Of a DNA stretch of 64,000 bases, positions 32,820 through 41,504 are shown in pieces. The position numbers and the translations under genes were made by a program. This DNA comes from JANQMY01 sp965227095 (GTDB lineage Bacteria > Pseudomonadota > Alphaproteobacteria > JANQMY01), in NCBI GenBank assembly GCA_965227095.1, contig CBDDFL010000001.1:1612001-1676000 (forward strand). The letters run 5' to 3'. Numbering within the stretch: the stretch's first letter is position 1; each line of letters begins with the position of its first letter. A model generated the notes under the pieces. The model ran no database searches. It saw only the letters and a list, made by a program, of their open reading frames with translations, and had not been told where the DNA came from.

Positions 32820-34325
32820 TTATTCGTAGACGAATTCGGTGCCTTCTAGGTCGATTTTCGGAATTTCGTCCTTTTCGGCCCAATAATCCTGATTGTGTTG
32901 CCATTCAGGTTTATTGCCGCTTTTCGGCATGAGGTGCATGCTGCGCATCATGTAGCCGGGATTGAAGTTCTTATCGTCCAACCACGGCAAGATCTCCATA
33001 TCCTTATCTTCCGGTCTCAGTTCCGCCCGCACAGAGGACACGTTCATGCGGTCCATGTGTTTCAACAAACGGCACACAAAATCGCCGAGCAGATCCACGC
33101 GCAACGTCCAACTGGCGCGGAAATAGCCGAACACCCAGACCAAATTCGGAACGCCAGAAAACATCATGCCGCGATACGTCATAGTGTCGGACCAGTTAAT
33201 CGGCTCTCCGTCGATGTCGAACGGAATATCGCCCAGAACGCTCAAGTTAAAACCGGTTGCGGTGACAATTATGTCCGCCTCCAGAAGATCTCCGGACTTC
33301 AGTAAGATGCCTTTGTCCGTAAAACGGTCGATTTCATCCGTGATCACGGTGGCCTTGCCTTGGGCAATCCCTTGGAAGATATCGCCGTCCGGCACGAAGG
33401 CCAGGCGTTGGCGCCAGGGCAGATATTTCGGCGTGAAGTGGGTGCCGATGTCATATTCCTCGCCCAGATATTCCTTCACACCATCCAGCAATTCCTGTTT
33501 CACCACTTCGGGTTCTTCAAAGCACCGTTTGGTAAACTCCTGCTGTTCGAACAAAATCGCGCGCCGTGAAATTTCGTGAATCCACGTTTCGTCGATTTCC
33601 AACTGCCGCAACATGTCCGCAATTTCGTTTTCGTTGCGGCCCGGACGGAAATAGGTGGGCGACCGTTGCAACATGGTGATATGCGCGCAATCCGCGGCCA
33701 TTGCGGGAATGATGGTGGCGGCCGTCGCGCCGGAGCCGATCACCAAAACATTCTTGTCTTTGTAGTCTAAGTCTTCCGGCCAGGTTTGCGGATGTACGAT
33801 CTGTCCACGGAAATCTTCCATGCCTTCCCATTCGGGCGTGTAGCCTTGATCGTGGTTGTAATAGCCTTGGCACATCCACAGGAAATTAGCCGTGAACTGA
33901 AGTTTCTCACCCGTGTCCACGCGTGTCGCATCAATCGTCCACATTTTGTCGGCGTTCGACCAATGGGCGCCCGTAATTTTGTGCTTGTATCGAATGTGCT
34001 GGTCGAGGTCATTGTCCTTAATGACTTCATCCATATAGGTGCGGATTTCGTCGGCGGTGGCAATTGGCGGGCCGACCCACGGCTTGAAGCGGTATCCGAA
34101 GGTGTATAGGTCGCTGTCAGATCGGATGCCGGGGTATTTGTGCGTCAGCCATGTGCCACCGAAGCTCTCTTGAACCTCTAGGATCACAAAGCTTTTGTCA
34201 GGACACTGTTCCTGTAAATGATAGGCCGACCCGATGCCGGAAATTCCGGCGCCCGCGATCAGCACATCGAAATGTTCGACGGCTTTTTTTGCGTCCTGGG
34301 ACGAATGCGCTTCCGTAATGCTCAT
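32820..34325 (-). CDS. Flavin monooxygenase, Baeyer-Villiger type (EthA-like)
   Basis: 501 residues. FAD motif GAGISGIG at 25-32, NADPH motif GSGATA, and between them the Baeyer-Villiger fingerprint FRGQIVHPQTWP at about 170-181 (FxGxxxHxxxWP). The blocks YPGIRSDSDLYTFGYRFKPW and TMTYRGMMFSGVPNLVWVFGY resemble mycobacterial EthA. It would insert oxygen next to carbonyls or oxidise sulfur compounds. GGAG precedes the ATG; the palindrome TCTGACAATTTGTCAGA lies 16 bases upstream, probably its operator. First gene of the leftward operon. Confidence 0.93.
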   Translation of the reverse strand: MSITEAHSSQDAKKAVEHFDVLIAGAGISGIGSAYHLQEQCPDKSFVILEVQESFGGTWLTHKYPGIRSDSDLYTFGYRFKPWVGPPIATADEIRTYMDEVIKDNDLDQHIRYKHKITGAHWSNADKMWTIDATRVDTGEKLQFTANFLWMCQGYYNHDQGYTPEWEGMEDFRGQIVHPQTWPEDLDYKDKNVLVIGSGATAATIIPAMAADCAHITMLQRSPTYFRPGRNENEIADMLRQLEIDETWIHEISRRAILFEQQEFTKRCFEEPEVVKQELLDGVKEYLGEEYDIGTHFTPKYLPWRQRLAFVPDGDIFQGIAQGKATVITDEIDRFTDKGILLKSGDLLEADIIVTATGFNLSVLGDIPFDIDGEPINWSDTMTYRGMMFSGVPNLVWVFGYFRASWTLRVDLLGDFVCRLLKHMDRMNVSSVRAELRPEDKDMEILPWLDDKNFNPGYMMRSMHLMPKSGNKPEWQHNQDYWAEKDEIPKIDLEGTEFVYE

Positions 34326-34340
34326 CTGTGCAAGCTCCAA

Positions 34341-34357
34341 TCTGACAATTTGTCAGA
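34341..34357. promoter_or_regulatory. TetR-type operator candidate at the BVMO gene
   Basis: TCTGACAATTTGTCAGA has 8-base arms around a central base. It begins 16 bases before the BVMO start codon, where a bound repressor would block transcription. No TetR gene is adjacent. Confidence 0.65.
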
Positions 34358-34500
34358 TATTGAACGAAGACGGGTCATCTTGCAAATGATCTATGTCAAT
34401 TTCCGGGTGGCCAATTTGAACCCCGAAATTCTAAAATAGGTCGTTGACATAATATTTTATTCACCCCATCTATGTCATCGACCTAGAAGAGGAGCAAACC

Positions 34501-34926
34501 ATGCCATCACCCTTTGCGACCGACGCGGACCGCGACGCGTTTCTGACGGACCCTCGGCAAGCGATCCTGATCACTCATCGGAACAACAGCGCCCCCATGG
34601 GGGTGCCGGTCTGGTTCGATTGGACCGGTGAGAAGGTGTCGATGTTTGCCGCCAAAAACACGGCTAAAATTCGCCGTCTTCGGAACAATCCACGGGCCTC
34701 TGTGTTGGTGACCAACCATTTAGGAGAGCCGGAACGATGGGTGGCATTTGATGGTGACATCTCCATTTCCGAAGAAGGTGGAATTGAATTGGCGAACCGT
34801 TTGGCGGAACGGTATTGGGACCTGAACGATCCGGAACGCAAAGCGACTTTGGATCAATGGAACCAAGTCGCAGATCTATTCTACACTTTGACAATGGTTC
34901 CCGACAAAATCCGAACAGGGGCGTAA
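34501..34926 (+). CDS. Pyridoxamine 5'-phosphate oxidase-fold (PPOX) protein
   Basis: 141-residue split-barrel flavin/F420-binding protein: ILITHRNNSAPMGVPVWFDWTGEKVSMFAAKNTAKIRRLRNNPRASVLV is the standard PPOX-class core. Members include flavin and F420-dependent reductases. GAGGAG is six bases before the ATG. One base separates its stop from the Ddn-like gene, so both work from one transcript, divergent from the Baeyer-Villiger gene. Confidence 0.88.
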   Translation: MPSPFATDADRDAFLTDPRQAILITHRNNSAPMGVPVWFDWTGEKVSMFAAKNTAKIRRLRNNPRASVLVTNHLGEPERWVAFDGDISISEEGGIELANRLAERYWDLNDPERKATLDQWNQVADLFYTLTMVPDKIRTGA

Positions 34927-34927
34927 G

Positions 34928-35371
34928 ATGGCAAACGTGCTTTACTCTTTATTGAATCCGGTGGTGAAAACGATTTTGCGGTCTCCGGTGCATGGGCTGA
35001 TGAGCAGCAACACGCTTATTATTCAGTACACCGGCCGGAAATCGGGGAAGCCATACAGTTTGCCGGTGAGTTATGCGCGCGGCGGCGATCAGCTTTCCTG
35101 CTTCACGGCGCGGACGAATACCTGGTGGAAGAACCTGAAAGATAAGCGGCCGGTAACGCTTGTCCTCCAGGGCAAGCGCGTCAGTGCCACGGCGGAGATT
35201 GAGGCTCAGAATGATGAGGCGATCGCCGACGCCTTAGCCCCGTTTCTAATGGCGGTGCCCCGCGATGCCGGGCCGGCAAATGTCCGTCTAGATTCCGACC
35301 GTAGCCCCAATCTTGACGATGTGGCGGTGGCTGCCAAACGATTGGCTCATATCACCTTCCACATCGCGTGA
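34928..35371 (+). CDS. Deazaflavin (F420)-dependent nitroreductase family protein (Ddn-like)
   Basis: 147 residues with the Ddn/DUF385 pattern: an N-terminal amphipathic helix (YSLLNPVVKTILRSPVHGLM), then LIIQYTGRKSGKPYSLPVSYARGGDQLSCFTARTNTWWKNL. In mycobacteria such proteins reduce quinones and nitroimidazoles with F420H2. F420 in this organism is not shown. It directly follows the PPOX gene and converges with the GPH transporter. Confidence 0.88.
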   Translation: MANVLYSLLNPVVKTILRSPVHGLMSSNTLIIQYTGRKSGKPYSLPVSYARGGDQLSCFTARTNTWWKNLKDKRPVTLVLQGKRVSATAEIEAQNDEAIADALAPFLMAVPRDAGPANVRLDSDRSPNLDDVAVAAKRLAHITFHIA

Positions 35372-35375
35372 GGCC

Positions 35376-36857
35376 CTATTCGGCAGCTGCCCGCCGGCGG
35401 ATGCGCCGTTCTAACCCTTTTAACAGCCGTGCATGCCGGTCCGCCGTGAGTGGGTAAGACCAGATCAACGGCACGGCCAAGCCATAGAGGGCGATGGGGC
35501 CCAAGCAATAAACCATGCGCAAGGCAAAGACACCGGAGTCAGTGGACCCTTCCACACCGCCCGAGGCGTGATAGCCCAGCAAACCGACAATATTCAGCGC
35601 GATACCGGTGAAGAAAGCAGCGGCCAGTTTTTCGGAGAGGCCCATAATGGCGAAATAGGTGCCGGCGCGACGCCCCCCGGACCGGGCAGTTTCGATGTCC
35701 ACCACATCGGCCAACATGGCCAGCGGCAAGAACTGCAGCCCGCCAAAGGCAAACCCTTTCAGCAGGAACAAGCAGAAGAACGCGAAGAAGTCGCCATAAC
35801 CCAGGAACAGGTTACAGGCGCTGACAAAACTGACAAATCCCAGTGTGCACAAAAAGGCGCGGTGCTTGCCAAGACGCCGACCCAGCCATAGCCAAAAGGG
35901 AATGGCGGCAATGCCGGAGATGAAATAAAGGAAATAGGCAGCGCCGATCGTCGGTATGCCTACAATATCCCGAATAAAAAACAGCGAAACGGCGTTGCGC
36001 AAGCTTTCACCGGCTATCACCAGGAAGGCAATGATGAGAACGCGGCGCATGGGGCCGTTGCGCCAAAGATGTTTCACCCCCTCGATCATGGGAACGCGTT
36101 CAATGCCGGCCGATTGCGGTTCTTTGACAGTGAAGATGATCAAGGCCGCCAGAAGGGGGGTGATCATGATGATGGTGATGGCCAGCCAGTACATCACCGG
36201 CCCGGTCAAGGCCGCGCGATTGCTGGGGGTGCGATTGAGAATTTCACCGGTAAACGCACCGGTCATATCCCGCCACACGGCGCTGAATATCTCGGTAACC
36301 GCTCCGCCGTCCGCAACGATTTCCACCACCATGGGCACGGCGGCGGCAAGGATCAGCCCGGCGAGCACGAAGAATTCGCGTGCCGCCGTCACTTGGCTGC
36401 GCACATGATAATTGTGCGACAATTCCGCTCCCCAAGCGCGGAATGGAATTTGGATCATGGTCGCGGACGCGAAAAACGCCGTGAGCCAAAACAAAAAATA
36501 AAACAATCCGACGCCTTCAGTCGGCGTGAACAAATACCATGTGGACACAGCCAAGAGGGGCACGCCAAGTGCTATATAAGGTTTGCGCCGGCCGAATTGC
36601 GTGCGGCCGCGATCTGATATTTCTCCCATGAGGGGGTCTGTCACCACGTCTGTGAGGCGCGCCAACATGATGATCAGCCCAATGACGGACAATGACATGC
36701 CCAAATGGCCGGCGTAATGGGCAGGCAGCCAAATGGCCAGTGGATAGCCGTAAATCGCCAGGGGCAGGGCGAGCGATCCGTGAATAAAAATGGTTGAACG
36801 CGAAGGGGTGGGTTCTTCTTCTAGCGGATACTCGTGATCGTCTTCGTTTTGGTCCAT
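35376..36857 (-). CDS. MFS transporter, glycoside-pentoside-hexuronide (GPH) cation symporter family
   Basis: 493 residues, about 12 membrane segments. ARLTDVVTDPLMGEISDRGRTQFGRRKPYIALG is the GPH/MFS_2 signature between helices 2 and 3. The first 20 residues are acidic and cytoplasmic. Members carry sugars or, in related groups, lysolipids and steroids with sodium or protons; the substrate is unknown. Its stop lies four bases from the Ddn-like stop (convergent). Confidence 0.9.
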   Translation of the reverse strand: MDQNEDDHEYPLEEEPTPSRSTIFIHGSLALPLAIYGYPLAIWLPAHYAGHLGMSLSVIGLIIMLARLTDVVTDPLMGEISDRGRTQFGRRKPYIALGVPLLAVSTWYLFTPTEGVGLFYFLFWLTAFFASATMIQIPFRAWGAELSHNYHVRSQVTAAREFFVLAGLILAAAVPMVVEIVADGGAVTEIFSAVWRDMTGAFTGEILNRTPSNRAALTGPVMYWLAITIIMITPLLAALIIFTVKEPQSAGIERVPMIEGVKHLWRNGPMRRVLIIAFLVIAGESLRNAVSLFFIRDIVGIPTIGAAYFLYFISGIAAIPFWLWLGRRLGKHRAFLCTLGFVSFVSACNLFLGYGDFFAFFCLFLLKGFAFGGLQFLPLAMLADVVDIETARSGGRRAGTYFAIMGLSEKLAAAFFTGIALNIVGLLGYHASGGVEGSTDSGVFALRMVYCLGPIALYGLAVPLIWSYPLTADRHARLLKGLERRIRRRAAAE

Positions 36858-37064
36858 TTAGGCGTTTCCTGGCGCGCTGGTTTTAAGAAGTGCAGGGTGA
36901 GCGCGTTGTTAGCCATGGAATTAGCCTTGTTTTACCGGGCGGGGCAAGCGTTCCTGTCCATTTGGTCTGTCTAGCATCGCCTTGGCGGAGGCCATCACTA
37001 CTTTAAGGGGATTAAGACATCGCCCTGTACCCAGTGCCTGTCTTTTTTCTGGCGAAGGGGCATT

Positions 37065-37078
37065 TTGATCCAGGTCAA
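37065..37078. promoter_or_regulatory. FNR/FixK-type box
   Basis: TTGATCCAGGTCAA matches the FNR/FixK/Anr consensus TTGAT-N4-ATCAA with one change. It lies 56 bases before the start of a 32-residue ORF, a distance fitting activation. Confidence 0.7.
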
Positions 37079-37133
37079 TGCACGGCCCCCAGCCCCATGG
37101 TGAACTTCCTCCACACTAATTTGGGAGGGACCC

Positions 37134-37232
37134 ATGCCACCATTCGATATTGCATTCCTGACGGGCGTTGTTTCGGCCTTTACGATTTTTGGGCTGACCT
37201 TGGCCTATGTGTCATTTTCGACGACCCACTAG
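37134..37232 (+). CDS. 32-residue single-span membrane peptide
   Basis: Small ORF beginning MPPFDIAFLTGVVSAF and ending YVSFSTTH. Residues 7-27 form one hydrophobic helix; the N-terminus is short and acidic. GGGAGG five bases before the ATG is among the best ribosome sites in the window, and an FNR-like box lies upstream, so expression under low oxygen is likely. Small proteins of this shape serve as subunits of respiratory oxidases or other membrane complexes, but the partner is not known. No homologue is named here. Confidence 0.7.
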   Translation: MPPFDIAFLTGVVSAFTIFGLTLAYVSFSTTH

Positions 37233-37257
37233 ATCGCGGGTGCGGCGAGATCGATTT

Positions 37258-37980
37258 TTAAGGTCCCGCTGCGCCGTAAATTTTTTCTACCGCTTTCTTA
37301 ACGGCGGGCTTGGCGCCGGTCTTCAGAAAGCTGCCATGGGCGCTGATCAGCGCATCAAAGTCTAGGGTCAGCAATCGGTCGAATTCCGGTTTTAAGGTCT
37401 GGCCGTCCGGTGTCATGATCTTGACCCAGACGGGGCCGACAATGGTGGTCTTCGGGAAACCGATAAAGGGCATCAACAAGCGCGCGGGCAGATTGTTGTG
37501 CTTGTAGTCGCCGTAATGCTGAACCGCATCGCACATCGCCAGCACGCCCTTGCCGACGTTAAAAAGGATCGCGCTTTCCGGCTGAACTGTTCCGCGAAAG
37601 CAAAACAGCTCCGCGTTTGGAAACGGAAGGTTGCATCCTTCCGTTAACGGATGATCGATCTTCGGAACGGTATAGGTAGTGCCGCCTTCCTGGCACCAAA
37701 ACGTCGCCCCGAACGTGTCCACATAATATGGGTCGTCTAGCCCGTGCATGGCGCCTGAACGCAGCACATGTTTGACCGTGCCCAAGGCTTTAAGTTTTTC
37801 TTCTTCTTCGGGGTTCAGCCGGATGGGGTTGATGACTGTAATCTCCCCACCATTCCGTATAATGACCATATTGCGGCTGATCCTCAAAATGGGATTAAGA
37901 GCAATCGCCCCGCGCGCCAGAAAAATCTCAGGCGCAATCTCGACGATCGGATCATGCGGATAAGCGGGTGGGTAAGCCAT
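37258..37980 (-). CDS. MBL-fold-like protein, function unknown
   Basis: 240 residues. The N-terminal half looks like a degenerate metallo-beta-lactamase fold: EIAPEIFLARGAIAL, MVIIRNGGEITVINPIRL, VKHVLRSGAMHGLDDPYYVD and the late SAHGSFLK. The full HxHxDH metal motif is missing, so metal hydrolase activity is doubtful; it resembles the DUF4336-like group. GGAGG precedes the ATG. Single gene converging with the small membrane peptide. Confidence 0.75.
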   Translation of the reverse strand: MAYPPAYPHDPIVEIAPEIFLARGAIALNPILRISRNMVIIRNGGEITVINPIRLNPEEEEKLKALGTVKHVLRSGAMHGLDDPYYVDTFGATFWCQEGGTTYTVPKIDHPLTEGCNLPFPNAELFCFRGTVQPESAILFNVGKGVLAMCDAVQHYGDYKHNNLPARLLMPFIGFPKTTIVGPVWVKIMTPDGQTLKPEFDRLLTLDFDALISAHGSFLKTGAKPAVKKAVEKIYGAAGP

Positions 37981-38137
37981 GGCGCGGTGCCTCCGGTCAG
38001 TGATTTGGCGCGGAGCTTATCAATTTGGAGAGCAGGCTGACCAGAGGCGCGAACTCACCATGCTGACGCTTTCTTGCACCAGAGTGCGCCCGGATAGCTT
38101 AGCATAACGTGGCGATTCGAGACCTTGAGGGCCCCCA

Positions 38138-39121
38138 ATGCGATTGATTACGGCAACATTTCCGGAAGGCCATGCGGATTCGGTGACGGCGACGTTTGAT
38201 GACCATCCGGGCGCCAACTGGACCGTTGGCCATCCTCAAGACGGCATGTGCGAAGCCCAGTTGGTGGTGGGTTCCGGCGACTCGCAAGCGGTGGTCGACC
38301 GGCTGCAATCCATGCTGGCCTCTGCCGATAACTGGCGGATAGTGGTGCTGCCGGTGGAAGCGGCCGTCTTGCCGAAACATGGCGAAGATAAAATTAAAGC
38401 GAAAGAAAAGTCACAGAACACTGTGGCGTTGCGCGAAGAGATCTACCACGACGTGTCGCAGGGTGCGCGCGTCAACCGGGATTTCATTGCGCTTACCATG
38501 TTGTCGGCCATCGTGGCGGCACTGGGCATCAATGCGGACAATGTGGCCGTGGTGATTGGAGCCATGGTGATTGCACCTTTGTTAGGGCCGATCCTCGCAT
38601 TTTCCTTTAGCTGTGCTATCGGCAATCTGGAGCTGATGTGGCGGTCGGCGCAAACCGCTTTGGTGGGGCTGAGCGTGGGCGTGGCCACGGGATTCTGTGT
38701 GGGAACGGTGATCCCGGTGGACCTTAGCAGTGGCGAGCTGTTGTCGCGCACGGATGTGGGGTTGGACGCCATTGCTCTCGCCTTGGCGTCCGGGGCCGCG
38801 GCCGCTTTGTCAGTCCTCACCGGATTGTCGGCCACGCTGGTGGGCGTGATGGTCGCGGTGGCGATCTTGCCGCCGGCGGTGGCCGTCGCTTTGTTTTTAG
38901 GGGCCGGTGAAATTGGATTTGCGGCCCAAGCAACCGTCTTGCTGGCCATCAATGTAGTCAGCGTGAACCTCGCCAGTCAGCTTGTCTTTTTTACGATGGG
39001 GGTGCGCCCGCGCACCTGGCTTGAACGGCGCTCGGCCCAGCGTTCTACCGCCATCAGCATTTCCGTATGGGCGGTGTTGTTGATTGCGCTGATCGCCCTA
39101 TTGCTGTTCAGCCGTGGCTAG
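38138..39121 (+). CDS. DUF389 (TIGR00341) family membrane protein
   Basis: 327 residues. A soluble N-terminal domain of about 110 residues precedes six or so membrane segments beginning at FIALTMLSAIVAALGINADNVAVVIGAMVIAPLLGPIL, the DUF389 signature. Function is unknown. GAGGGCCCCCCA precedes the ATG. Its TAG stop overlaps the TAG of the converging cyclase gene within CTAG. Confidence 0.92.
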   Translation: MRLITATFPEGHADSVTATFDDHPGANWTVGHPQDGMCEAQLVVGSGDSQAVVDRLQSMLASADNWRIVVLPVEAAVLPKHGEDKIKAKEKSQNTVALREEIYHDVSQGARVNRDFIALTMLSAIVAALGINADNVAVVIGAMVIAPLLGPILAFSFSCAIGNLELMWRSAQTALVGLSVGVATGFCVGTVIPVDLSSGELLSRTDVGLDAIALALASGAAAALSVLTGLSATLVGVMVAVAILPPAVAVALFLGAGEIGFAAQATVLLAINVVSVNLASQLVFFTMGVRPRTWLERRSAQRSTAISISVWAVLLIALIALLLFSRG

Positions 39122-39927
39122 TCCGGGATATGCGCGACGATGCGCAAGGGCCCGCCGCTGCCCCCTTTGATTTTCATGGGCAGAGCGACAATGGTGGCCC
39201 CTAAAGGGGGCAGTTGATCCAAAGCGGCCACGTTTTCGAAGCCGGGAATGTTTTCCGCCGACAAGATGCGGTGGGTCATGAAGGTTTTGGATTGGCCGTG
39301 GTCCAAGCTGGGTGTATCCAAGCCCACGGCCTTGATGTTTCGTTCTTTCACCAGGAAAGCCGCAAGGTCGGGCGACAGGCCGGGGAAGTGCAGTTTGCCG
39401 ACCGCCAAGGGTCCGCGTTCGGCTGTTCCCATATAGGCTTCGGCGTCGGGCCATTTGGCGGCATAGCCTGTGTTGAATAAGACGATGACACCTTCGGGCA
39501 ATACCCCATGCTGTTTTTCCCAAGCCAGCACATCTTCCACCGTGAACTGATAATCCCGGTCGCGTTCGGAGGCGACGGACACATCAATGACAGCGGCGGG
39601 GCCGATCAGTTTACTCAGCGGCACTTTCTCGGTCGTCATGGCGCCTTTCGCAAAATGGATCGGCGCATCCATATGGGTGCCCCCATGTTCCGAAGACGCA
39701 AAGTTGTATGCGCTGTAAAACCAGCCGCCTTCTGTCATGCCTTCCGCCACCGTTTCCTTATTGAACGTCGCCGCCGTGGGCCAGAACACCGCATTGCGTG
39801 AAAATTCATGGGTCAAGTCCACCCAGGTCCCCGACAAGGGCGAGGCCTGCTCATCTGGCGCATCGCAAGCGGCGAGAGCTAATCCAGCAGCCAAAACGAA
39901 AGGAACAATTTGACGAAACAGTTTCAT
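39118..39927 (-). CDS. Cyclase family protein (kynurenine formamidase-like), lipoprotein
   Basis: 269 residues. MKLFRQIVPFVLAAGLALAAC is a lipoprotein signal with lipobox LAAC. The metal-binding motif of the cyclase/KynB family is EHGGTHMDAPIHFA; GLDTPSLDHG and VIVLFNTGYAAKW are also typical. Cytoplasmic relatives hydrolyse N-formylkynurenine or cyclic amides; here the enzyme would act outside the inner membrane. Single gene. Confidence 0.88.
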   Translation of the reverse strand: MKLFRQIVPFVLAAGLALAACDAPDEQASPLSGTWVDLTHEFSRNAVFWPTAATFNKETVAEGMTEGGWFYSAYNFASSEHGGTHMDAPIHFAKGAMTTEKVPLSKLIGPAAVIDVSVASERDRDYQFTVEDVLAWEKQHGVLPEGVIVLFNTGYAAKWPDAEAYMGTAERGPLAVGKLHFPGLSPDLAAFLVKERNIKAVGLDTPSLDHGQSKTFMTHRILSAENIPGFENVAALDQLPPLGATIVALPMKIKGGSGGPLRIVAHIPD

Positions 39928-40115
39928 GGGGCAGACCTTTCCCGATCAAGAACGCGTAGGGTATCGTGGGGCGCAGCATTTGTAACCCTCGAATTATGGG
40001 CGAGGCGCAACCTGGCGGTAAGACGCGTCATCCGCACAGGATCAGCGCGCCGTTTGATCAAGGCGTCACCCTGCCGTATCTTCCCGTCACACAAACAAAC
40101 GATGACATAAGGCCC

Positions 40116-40925
40116 ATGCACCGCATTGACCTCGACCTTTATTGTGACCGCATCGGCTATACCGGCGCGCGCACCCCCTCATTGGACACGTTGCGCGGCA
40201 TTGCCTTTGCCCAGGCCACCACAGTGCCGTTCGAGAATTTGAACGTTCTGTCGAACCGCGGTGTGGATCTGGACCTTGCCGCCTTGGAAGAAAAAATCGT
40301 GCACCAAAAGCGCGGCGGATATTGTTTCGAACAGAACGGGTTGGCGTTGGCGGCGCTCCAGCAAATGGGGTTTCAAGCGACCGGCTTGATCGGTCGTGTA
40401 CGGTGGATGATGCCGGACGATCATCCCACCGGTGCCACCCATATGGTCATCCAAGTGGACATTGACGGCACGACCTATTTTTTCGATGCGGGGTTTGGCG
40501 GCATGCGCTTGACCGGTCCGGTGCAGTTTGTAGCGGACGACCCGCAAAAAACACCGCATGAAGATTTTCGTCTGATCAAAGACGGCGGCGGCTTCATGAT
40601 GCAAGGCGACTTGGGCAAGCAATGGGGCAATATTTATCGCTTTACGCTCGATCCGCAAACACCTGCGGATTATGAGGTGTCCAGTTGGTACACCTCCACT
40701 CATCCGGAGTCCCTGTTTAAAAATTTCCTGCTTGTTGAAATGCCGGGCGACGGCGTGCGCCATATGATCTTGAACAACAGCTTCACCGTGCGCCACATGG
40801 GGCAAGACCCAGAGATCCGCGACATTCCCTCCGTGGACGAATTGGAACAGCTTCTGGAAGAGCACTTCGCCCTGACCTTGCGCGACGATGCGGACCGGGA
40901 CGCGGTTGCAAAATTTTTCGCTTAA
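40116..40925 (+). CDS. nat: Arylamine N-acetyltransferase
   Basis: 269 residues, the normal NAT length. The catalytic triad is Cys70 (KRGGYCFEQNG), His109 (GATHMVI) and Asp124 (FFDAGFGG). It transfers acetyl from acetyl-CoA to arylamines or hydrazines. AAGG precedes this ATG, which gives the family's usual N-terminus (IDLDLYCDRIGY); the longer frame upstream is not protein-like. Single gene. Confidence 0.94.
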   Translation: MHRIDLDLYCDRIGYTGARTPSLDTLRGIAFAQATTVPFENLNVLSNRGVDLDLAALEEKIVHQKRGGYCFEQNGLALAALQQMGFQATGLIGRVRWMMPDDHPTGATHMVIQVDIDGTTYFFDAGFGGMRLTGPVQFVADDPQKTPHEDFRLIKDGGGFMMQGDLGKQWGNIYRFTLDPQTPADYEVSSWYTSTHPESLFKNFLLVEMPGDGVRHMILNNSFTVRHMGQDPEIRDIPSVDELEQLLEEHFALTLRDDADRDAVAKFFA

Positions 40926-40964
40926 TCGGATTGAGGGCCTCACATTGAGGGGCGGGGTTTGTCT

Positions 40965-41504
40965 TCAGTAACTCCACCAGGTCTCCTTAGCCAATGGGCT
41001 AGTGCGCTCGGGGAGTTTTTTCGGTTTTGAACCTCTCCGTATTTGCAGAGTTTTGCGGATTTCTGAAGGCCTCATAAGACACAGCTTCTTTACATGTGGC
41101 GAAAGGCGTTTGATCAAGTCTCCGTCGTTCGTTGCGAGAAAATCCGCACCGTATTGTTCGGCTTCGGCGACGATACGGCAATCATCTATTTTGGAATGAA
41201 ATTGTTCTAATTCGGCAGCGCGTCTATCAACAGTAGATTTGTTTAGTTCCCATGGTGGAATCTCGGAAATCAGACTTTCATTGAATGATTGGTGCTGCGT
41301 GCGGCGTGAATCATTCCTAATTGCTGCGTATTCCAGTTTAACTGTTGGACTAACATACAGAGTGTCTTCCAGAAAAAAATACAAATGTACCACTGCGATT
41401 TTCTGTTCCGCGTCGTTTCCGATTGGTGTGGATATGTCAGTCATCGCGTCAACAAAGTATGTGAAGCAGTTTGAATCCAATACAATCGTAGGGCCTGTTC
41501 TCAT
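40965..41504 (-). CDS. PIN-domain protein
   Basis: 179 residues. The PIN acidic residues are visible as Asp10 (IVLDSNCFTYFVDA), a Glu in VKLEYAAI, and Asp in SKIDDCRIVAEAEQYGADFLATNDGDL. PIN domains are Mg-dependent RNases, commonly toxins. No antitoxin gene is adjacent. Its ATG overlaps the stop of the upstream DinG-like helicase gene (ATGA). The base composition is clearly more AT-rich than its neighbours, suggesting transfer. Confidence 0.82.
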   Translation of the reverse strand: MRTGPTIVLDSNCFTYFVDAMTDISTPIGNDAEQKIAVVHLYFFLEDTLYVSPTVKLEYAAIRNDSRRTQHQSFNESLISEIPPWELNKSTVDRRAAELEQFHSKIDDCRIVAEAEQYGADFLATNDGDLIKRLSPHVKKLCLMRPSEIRKTLQIRRGSKPKKLPERTSPLAKETWWSY

